64,000 bases of DNA, taken from Iris pallida (taxonomy: Eukaryota > Streptophyta > Magnoliopsida > Asparagales > Iridaceae). The notes below the pieces were generated by a model that did not search any database, was not told where the DNA came from, and saw nothing but the letters and a program-made list of their open reading frames with translations. Below, in pieces: positions 57,071 through 64,000 of the stretch; the stretch's first letter is position 1, and each line of letters opens with the position of its first letter. A program made the position numbers and the translations under genes. The stretch lies in NCBI GenBank assembly GCA_029216955.1, contig JANAVB010003400.1:12759147-12823146 (forward strand), given 5' to 3'.

Positions 57071-57268
57071 ACCACTCAGTGCTACTCAGTTTACATTTAT
57101 CTAGACTCAATAAATATAAAAATACAGACTCAAAAATGGAGTATGCTACAGGAGAGAGCCGAAGTCCGTCTTATACAGAGTTCGGTCTTGATGTGTCATA
57201 TTGAATTATGACAAGTATCATATTGTCAATTTTATCAATATTTGGTTGACTGTGTTTTTGTGTCAACA
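56955..57268 (-). repeat. Copia-2 5' LTR, truncated
   Basis: Matches the outer 314 bp of the 3' LTR (42565-42879), from TGTTGACAC at 57268 up to a partial palindromic motif near 56960-56985. About 640 bp of LTR, including TATA, R, U5 and the primer-binding site, are gone, and the gag coding follows at once. Confidence 0.92.
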
Positions 57269-57273
57269 AAAGT

Positions 57274-59450
57274 TGGCCGTCCGAATTCATAATTTTCAAC
57301 TTGTTAAATTCTAATTTCGAACCAGGGACTCTGGATTCTAATTTTGAAACCACCGGTAGACTCGTACAGTCGTTCTGGCAAAAATTCATATATAATTTGC
57401 TTGATTTGGAGGACGTGGGCCCCAACACGCATTTCGGTACAAGGCGGGGCACATAGTTCTGGTCAACGGACCATTCTGAGATCAGCTCATCGGAATCCAC
57501 TTCTGGATATACCGTTGGGTTCGTATCATCATTCTAGACTTGTTGACATATACTTTGCTAGATTTAGTGGACTTGGACTCCGGCACGCATTTTTGTGTAA
57601 ACCGAATTTATTGTCCGAGTCAACGGACCATTTTGAGATCGGCTCATTGGAATCCACTTCTGGACATATCGTTGGGTTCGTATCGTCAATCTGGACTCAT
57701 AGACATATAATTTGCTGGATTTTGATGACTTTGATCTTGACACATTTTTTGGTGCAAGGTAGGTCCAACGGTGGACCGCATCTTGATCCGAATTACCATT
57801 TTACCCCTGTGTCCAGAATTGGACTTATGGATAGTCTATTCTAGCTATTTTACTTATTCTGGAAAAGTTGGTGATGTTTATTTCAGCATCCGACGACGTT
57901 CATGGAGACTCCTATGTTGCTACCTTTCTTGGACTTGACGATTTGTCTGCAGGACGTCATAGGCTCACTGCTTCACCCCAGGCACGATACCTTGCCATAC
58001 TTGTACTGTTTACATTATTCATATTTATTCTCGTATTGTCAATTGGTGAAATTAGTAGTGTGTTTCCAAGGATGACTTGGGTTTTATCGATGATGGCATC
58101 GATGTTATGGGTGTGTGCGTGTGTAACTTAGAGTTAGTCGACATACCCGAGATGGAGAAGTTATCCCGAATAACTTCTATGACTTGACACGAGATATTAC
58201 ACGGCATCTTGAGTGAGAGTCATTGTGTTGGCACGAACTTACGCATTCGACTGATCATCGGTGCGAGCGGTTCGTGTGTCGGTACATATAGAGTTAGATG
58301 GTTTCTAGATTAGAGACTCGTATTGAGATATGGATGGTCTGAGTCGTGGATACGACTCCGTATATTTCCTGGGACGGAGAAGACAACCAGTAGGCACATG
58401 GGACCGACAGATACAATATTTTATGTTAGCCTCATTGGGGACTCGGTTATGGGCATGGATACTTACTAGTGGGTATATCCGGCAGCGGCCACTAGCTGCG
58501 CGCTAGGTTCGGTCGGGAGGTACACTAGTATTGTGCCAATCGGCTCGTGATCCAACGCTCGGACCGTGTTTCGACGCAAATCCTTTGGCTTGTGATCCGA
58601 CGTCGGCCCGTGCTTCGACAAAATTATTTTTACCTACCCATATGCCAAAGGTTGTCTTCAACATGCATTCACATAGACTGGTTAGTTCGTATACCTATGT
58701 CAGACCGTATCATGGAACGGTGTCTTATCATGGACTGGTATACCTTCCACTGATCAAGATTGGTCAGAGATGTGGGTTACTGATTGATGACTGGATATTG
58801 GACCATGTTGTGATTCAGGTTGATCATTTATGTTCAGTACATACTATGGCATGTATTTTTGTATCTTGTTTCGTCCCTTTGAGGACCTGGTGATCTCTCC
58901 AGGTATTCGCTGAGCAGTTAGTACAGAGTAGCTGGGCAGGTGCTGTATGATGCATCGAGGTCTCAGGTATATATTTATATATGTGTTCTTGCTATTTCCA
59001 TTTACTCTTTCCGGCTTATATCTTCATGCTGTATTTGCCTCATGCTGCTAGGTAGCCTATTATTACCAAGCTTATTCCTTTCTCGAGCTTGTTCGAACAT
59101 TTATATTACAGGGTAGCCAACTTTAGTATATTATGTTCATTTTTTGGTATTCATTTCTTTTACTGTGGATTGAGATGTAGATGATCAGTCACTCTTAGTT
59201 ACCCCTTTACAGCAGAGTATGTCCAGGGATAAGTCCATTAAATTGGGAGCTTACCCTATATCGTATTAGCTGGCATGGTCGCGCCCAGGTTCTTATATAT
59301 TTTGGAACTGGGACATGACATGTTTTAGTGGTGGCCCATGCAGGTCGAGATAAATCATTTCGGTTGTGTTACTGTACCGTACGAGCCTGCGTTAGGATAT
59401 ATTTTAGAATCTCAATCCACTACTGATGTTGAAAATTTCTTAGACTCCTA
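57274..59450 (+). repeat. LARD-2 5' LTR, continuation after Copia-2
   Basis: Contains two tandem-like blocks with the phrase catttt(c/t)g then atcggctcattggaatccac (57470-57500 and 57625-57660). The block 57760-57850 matches LARD-1 in reverse (11090-11180). The module 59340-59430 (ggttgtgttactgtac, gagcctgcgttaggat, aatctcaatccac) matches LARD-1 reversed at 7990-8090. No coding. The LTR end is somewhere near 59430-59550, with no recognisable PBS. Confidence 0.65.
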
Positions 59451-62207
59451 CTATCGCCCTTGAAAATTCATATTGTGCTCAATCATACCATTCTTGAATT
59501 ATTATTTATGAATTCTCGTCTTTTCCTCTCTCGGAAGGACGAACACTTGTGTTGACGATCACTTCGTCATTATCTTATTATTAATTGTGACTAAGGTAGA
59601 TATTATATCTTGTGGATAATTATATGGGGTTTATAGAGGTTTGGATAGATGTCTTTACTAGATAGACAAATAGGATAAGAATGACATTTTGTCGAGATTT
59701 AAATCTTATAGGAAAGTCCCTTTGGTTGGATGATTGCTGAGTCGCAAATTAGTGATTCGAAAACATCATGTAAATTATCACATTAAGCTAGGAAGTTTAC
59801 ATGAAAGGATATAGTAACACATGCTTGACATGACTAGGTGATTAGCTAAGGTGGGTAGACTGTAAAGACACCTCTTTGAGATAGGATATGGAAGAGATAA
59901 TAGTGCATGCTATAACCATAACAGGAGACGTGAGGACCATTAGGACAAACATGCCACCCTCTACTTGAGATTAGATAGAGTTCTGGAAAAGGTTATGATA
60001 AACCCATACAGGTTGAATATGGAAGGTACGGAAAAATTCTTTGATTGTAAGGATTGAATTCGAAGGGAGACAACTTGAAAGTTTTGAGGGATGATAGCAA
60101 TTAAGGTTCGAGGACCCGTCAAGAAGAACGGATTGATGAAACATAATGATCATGACTAGATACAAACATGTGGAGTTATGTTGTACTAGATTTGAGGAAT
60201 CTTTGTGCAAATGATATAGAATTCAGGAGTATGGTATAATGGGAAAAGAAAATTTCGGGGATGATGAAGAACCACCATAGGAAGATTATTTATCGATTTA
60301 ACGATATCGAGGAGAAATATGATCGATGAGTATGCAAGACTGTGTTGGACTAGTCAAAGATCTCTATATTGGCTGAGTCAACCTTTAATGAACTATTAGA
60401 GATAGAGACTAGAAGAATGACCAATACAGTTAGACTATGATAGAGGTATTAGACGTAAGTGCTTATTAGACAAAGTCTCAAATTTTTCCTAGTAGATAGT
60501 TAGGCGTGCTTGTGAGAAGGTATAATTGCTTATGGATAGATAAGGTAGAACATAGGTAGGCTGTTATTGGATGACTTAAGGCTTGTAGAAGAATAGGTTG
60601 GAATTTCAGAGTTGATTAAGTTTAAGAATTGATCATGATCTTCGATGATTAATCGTAACCAAGGAACTAGGACTAGGGCTAGAAAGTTGTACCTCGAGTG
60701 TTGGACTAGTAAACCTTTTATTGATGTAAGTTAGTTAGAGACCCTAGAGGAACCGCATCTGGATAGTGTTAGTTAAGGATAAGTAGTAGATATCCTAGAA
60801 GAGAGAATTATAAAGAACAGTGCGTTTAGTCTGAATGAATGAAGATGAATAAGAATGGAATTTTAGGAAAAATATTATTGAGACGAGGATTACGACCATG
60901 ATTATCTACGACAACATAAAGAGGATTGCGGAGAGAACCATACCTTAAGCAAGATCTTGAAGTTGAGATCCAGAAAAAAAATGATGAAAAGATTATCTCG
61001 AGGAGACAGACGATACAAATTTATGATACATAAAGGTAAGATTAGAAAAATGATAATGAAATATGAGGATATTGACATGGAAAGTATTAACACTTGAACG
61101 AGATTATGGCATGAGATGAGAAGAAAAGATTTCATGATAGAGAGGTAGAGTAATCCTAATAGTTTGATAAATAAAGTCTAGAGCTGAGTAAGTATATAGT
61201 GGATGAAAAATTTCTTGAAAATTGAGATATTCCAAAGAGGATAAGTTAAGAATAAAAGTTTTCAAGAATTGAAGACGTCTGAAGGCCTGAGCATATTACA
61301 TTATGAGCATCTTGATATTGTGTTAGCGGAAGTTACAATTGAAAGGGAAAGGTCGAAGAATGGAGTGTGCTAATAGAAAATTGATGATATCAAGGACTTT
61401 CGAAATATTATGAGTTGGATTATGAAATAAGTGACTATCCGTACTTGATAGATCATACGTTATCTTAGGGACCTGATAGATAGGCTGAATCATAGTACGA
61501 ATTATGTGCAATTATCTCAGCCTGCTTGATTTTTAAATTATTCTAAGTGACTTCTCATATTTGTTTGAGAAGTATCCATATTCTTTCTCTTCCTACTTCT
61601 AAGCTTCTAAATCACGCTTACGTGATTTAGCCAGCTTATCATGCTAATTACAATTTAGAAGATCGTATTCTTCCTTAGCCATGCCCTGATCTTAAATCCA
61701 AAACCGTGATCTCATCTCCCTTCTGCCTAAGGATCATATTACCCTAGATATCTTTCCTCCCAAATTCTTGATCAAGCATCCACTTAGTCGTACCATATCC
61801 TTGCAGAAAATCTCTTCTGGAGCTTTTCGAAACTCTTAGTACCATTATCTATAACTATCTTGTTCGTGCTCCACTTGAACTTGTTTATAAATCCTTTTAT
61901 GCCCCCTCGCTTTGGTTATGCCCGACTAAGCCAATTCTATTTTATCTGTTGAAATCTGAACCATATAGGATTAGCACTAAATTGATATAATTTTCTTATA
62001 GGATTATTGACCAATAGTACCATGATAGTACCTAGGATTATTGCAGACTGTAATACTTAAATTTCTATATGCCTTTCCAAAACCTTGCTAGTAGAATCAC
62101 GACTATGGTCTTCTGGTTGGGACTAGTCGTACTTGACTTCCTTAAGATTTTGATCTCCTGCCCTTCTTATACCATGTCTTATTGTAATTTCGAAGACGAA
62201 ATTCTAT
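59451..62207 (+). other. LARD-2 interior, no coding
   Basis: AT-rich and repetitive in texture, with no frame above about 80 codons and no protein similarity. It contains an extra aaggtgggtagac tract at 59849-59861. The interior holds a stem-loop at 61600-61638. Length (2.7 kb) is more than double that of LARD-1's visible interior. It would need proteins from an autonomous relative. Confidence 0.65.
61600..61638. repeat. Small stem-loop
   Basis: ctaaatcacg and cgtgatttag pair perfectly around ctta. The stem extends with taagct and agctta after a small bulge. A cis-acting RNA hairpin in the LARD transcript is possible but unproven. Confidence 0.6.
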
Positions 62208-62853
62208 AAGGTGGGTAGGTTGTACGCCTTCTGGAATTTAGGGATTATTTTAAATTTTATTAAAGTAATTATTTTCATGAGATATTTTATTTATAATTAT
62301 TTTGATCATTAAATATACTTCTTCGTGACTTTGATTTTTGGACCACAAGAGATGTCAATATCTCGAAATGCCCTTCATGAGCTTTGATCTAGAAAAGTTT
62401 ATCTTCATGTTGATATATCATGTCCCACTGAAACTAATTCTTTTGTACTCTTTTTGTCTTGCACAACTTCAGGCCAATTTAAGCCATTTGATCGTTGAAC
62501 ATTTATTATTTAATTTCCCACTTTTATCTTTGATCATCATATGCACGTTTCCGTGACTTCTAATTTAGAAGCACAAGGCTAGTCATTTTCTTCAAATCAA
62601 CTTGTCATACATGATCTACTCGAGACACTCTTCGTCCATGACCTTCATGTCCCACTCAGACACACCATTTTGTGCTTCATTTTATCGTACAACTTTTTTG
62701 ACATTTGACCCAATCTCGATTTACCCCACTGAGTCATATTTACTTCCAACTTGAATTGGAGACATCATTTTGACCCAAACTTGTCGACACAAGATATGGA
62801 CACGATCCATTTTGAGTCTACTACACACATGCCACTGGTGTCACATCCAATTA
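62208..62853 (+). repeat. LARD-2 polypurine tract and 3' LTR (partial)
   Basis: aaggtgggtaggt at 62208-62220, then the LTR from 62221 (TGTACGCC) matching 39962 onward up to ccaatt at 62852. Beyond this the 5' copy continues gagttcccatatgct while this copy reads atgtcactccc, so homology ends abruptly. Confidence 0.88.
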
Positions 62854-64000
62854 TGTCACTCCCATTTCCTGTATTTCGTATTTATGCTCGTATTTGATTT
62901 TTGGCACGTATTTTATTTTCTCGACTTGTGGATTTTGGTTTCTCGTAAATGGATTTTGGACCATGGCTTGGTTTTATTTTGTGAAAGTTGGTTTAGTTTG
63001 GTTCATCATGAATGGAACACCTTAACCTACACTCCTCCCTCAACACACCACAACTCCCCCACTTTATAACACCACCTACTTTTCTCTTTCCTCTTTATTT
63101 TCTCATTTATTTCTTACAAACTTCTTCTTCTTCCTTCTTCCACACAACTCCCCAACCAATAGGCAAGTGCACCTTGCCAACAAATAAGCACCCAATTTTA
63201 TTTGTCCATTTGATATATTAGGACATGTAGATCAACATTAGAACTTGGAATTTTGTGATTTGGAGCTTTCATTCTTCTAGATCTAGGTTTTAACTATTTT
63301 CAGAAATCCTTGGTTTTGATCTATTACACTTTGATTTTTGCTTGTTTTGATGCTTTCATGTGGAAGAGAATTCAATTTTACTCAAGTTAGAACTTTGAAA
63401 ATCTAGATTTGGTTTTGATTTGACAAAAATATGAAGAATTGAAGTTCTTGGTGTTTTTAGACTTGCTCTCGGCCAGGAAGAACAGCCCCCTGCCTTGCGC
63501 TTTTTAGCGCATGGCCGATTGCGCACCCCTGGCCTGTGCTCTTTAGCGCATGGCCGTTTGTGCAGTCACTTGGCCAGCACTTTGCGCTGCGCTGGACTGC
63601 GCTGGCGCAAGCTAGCCATGCGCAATCCAGCCATGCGCAAAGTAACCCATGCGCAATTCACTTCTGCGTAAACCGCTCATGCGTAATTCACTTCTGCGCA
63701 AACCACCCTTGCGCAAGGTAACCCTGGCGTAAGACAACTCTTGCGCAGCTCTTCCATGCGCAGTGCACACCCTGCGTAGACCTACCCCTGACCCCCTTGC
63801 ACAACCTACTTGTCTATGATGAATTTGTTATTTCTTGATCTTGGCTCTTCTATGGTCCTATTTTATATTAGTATTTTATTAGGTATTTTACGCCCATTTT
63901 ATATCCTTACGCCTTTTGGCATGAACTTGATTTTGCTTAATATGTTTGGAATAACTATTGTACACAGCATGGTATGACAAGGAACTAGTATAACATGACA
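62854..64000 (+). other. Possible start of another LTR element
   Basis: Starts TGTCACTCCC exactly where the LARD-2 LTR homology ends. It has AT-rich U3-like sequence, a tttataacacc TATA-like site near 63063 and a CT-rich leader-like stretch (63080-63150). The other end is outside the window, so no LTR pair or target repeat can be shown. No coding region is supported. Confidence 0.35.
63490..63785. repeat. Dispersed short repeats with a TGCGCA core
   Basis: Many copies of catgcgcaa or ttgcgcaa spaced roughly 15-22 bp, in stretches such as ccatgcgcaatccag and cttctgcgcaaaccac. TGCGCA is a self-complementary hexamer. Several copies are mutated to tgcgta or tgcgct. The short frame through it (63536-63721) is Cys/Ser/His-rich only because of the repeat. 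Confidence 0.8.

Larger units (their letters stand above)
41929..57268 (-). mobile_element. Copia-2: SIRE-type Copia retrotransposon, antisense
   Basis: About 15.3 kb between perfect 5-bp target repeats AAAGT (41924-41928 and 57269-57273). On the minus strand the order is truncated 5' LTR, gag, protease, integrase, [CACTA-2], RT, RNase H, ORF3, PPT, 3' LTR. It is related to Copia-1 but a distinct family by LTR sequence. Its lesions are fewer: the zinc knuckle and the integrase D, D, E residues are intact. The 5' LTR has lost its downstream part together with the primer-binding site, so the copy cannot replicate. Confidence 0.95.
39962..62853 (+). mobile_element. LARD-2: non-coding gypsy-like LTR element, interrupted by Copia-2
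   Basis: 39962-40612 and 62221-62852 are collinear direct repeats. The 3' copy is preceded by aaggtgggtaggt. The start TGTA(A/C)GCC is the LTR boundary in both. Copia-2 sits inside at 41929-57268, and removing it with one AAAGT rejoins a continuous sequence. No gag or pol is present in about 7.5 kb of element sequence. Shared LTR and interior modules with LARD-1 make them relatives. The 3' LTR homology stops at 62853, probably at another insertion. Confidence 0.8.

Noticed and set aside
1..64000. tRNA, rRNA or conventional host genes
   Set aside because: Scanning both strands by eye gave no cloverleaf with A and B boxes, no rRNA core and no exon series outside the CACTA-2 genes. Subtle tRNAs or short exons could have been missed.

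Overview
This window is repeat-dense plant nuclear DNA, probably from a eudicot with a large genome. The evidence is SIRE-type Copia elements, Tat-type Gypsy elements with two RNase H domains, plant CACTA transposons with a Tnp2 and second-ORF organisation, L1-like LINE remnants, tRNA-Met and Tat-type primer-binding sites, and LTR promoters with TATA boxes. I found no convincing host gene, tRNA or rRNA. The species cannot be told from the sequence alone.

Layout from left to right. 1-275 is the tail of a Copia LTR, followed by unassigned DNA. 1071-5902 is a cluster of LINE debris joined by TA microsatellites: LINE-A on plus, LINE-B on minus, then a GC-rich retroposon. 5913-13227 is LARD-1, a minus-strand gypsy-like LTR element with no gag or pol, and its right LTR holds CACTA-1 (8375-10454). 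13228-16471 is Tat-1, a decayed Tat Gypsy fragment cut off by Copia-1. Copia-1 (plus) starts at 16472 and is split by Tat-2 (21838-36306), which itself holds a reversed solo LTR (27432-29172). Copia-1 resumes at 36307 with RNase H, a third ORF and a 3' LTR cut at 39961 by LARD-2. LARD-2 (plus) starts at 39962 and is split by Copia-2 (minus, 41929-57268, TSD AAAGT). Copia-2 is in turn split by CACTA-2 (47260-53566, TSD TTA). LARD-2 resumes at 57274, its 3' LTR starts at 62221, and the homology ends at 62853, where another element may begin and run past the window.

The insertion order read from these interruptions is Tat-1, Copia-1, LARD-2, Copia-2, CACTA-2: five levels deep. Most coding remnants carry stops, frameshifts or lost catalytic residues. 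Several TSD and TIR differences are transitions, which fits decay of methylated cytosine.

The most interesting signal is in the two SIRE-type Copia elements. Each has a third ORF of about 415 codons between pol and the 3' LTR. About 300-370 bp upstream of its start lies a pair of palindromic motifs (core AGAGTTCGGSCCGAACTCT) also repeated in the LTR promoter region. A TATA-like site and an ACCCTAACCCTAG box follow in both copies. This looks like an internal promoter module copied from, or shared with, the LTR.
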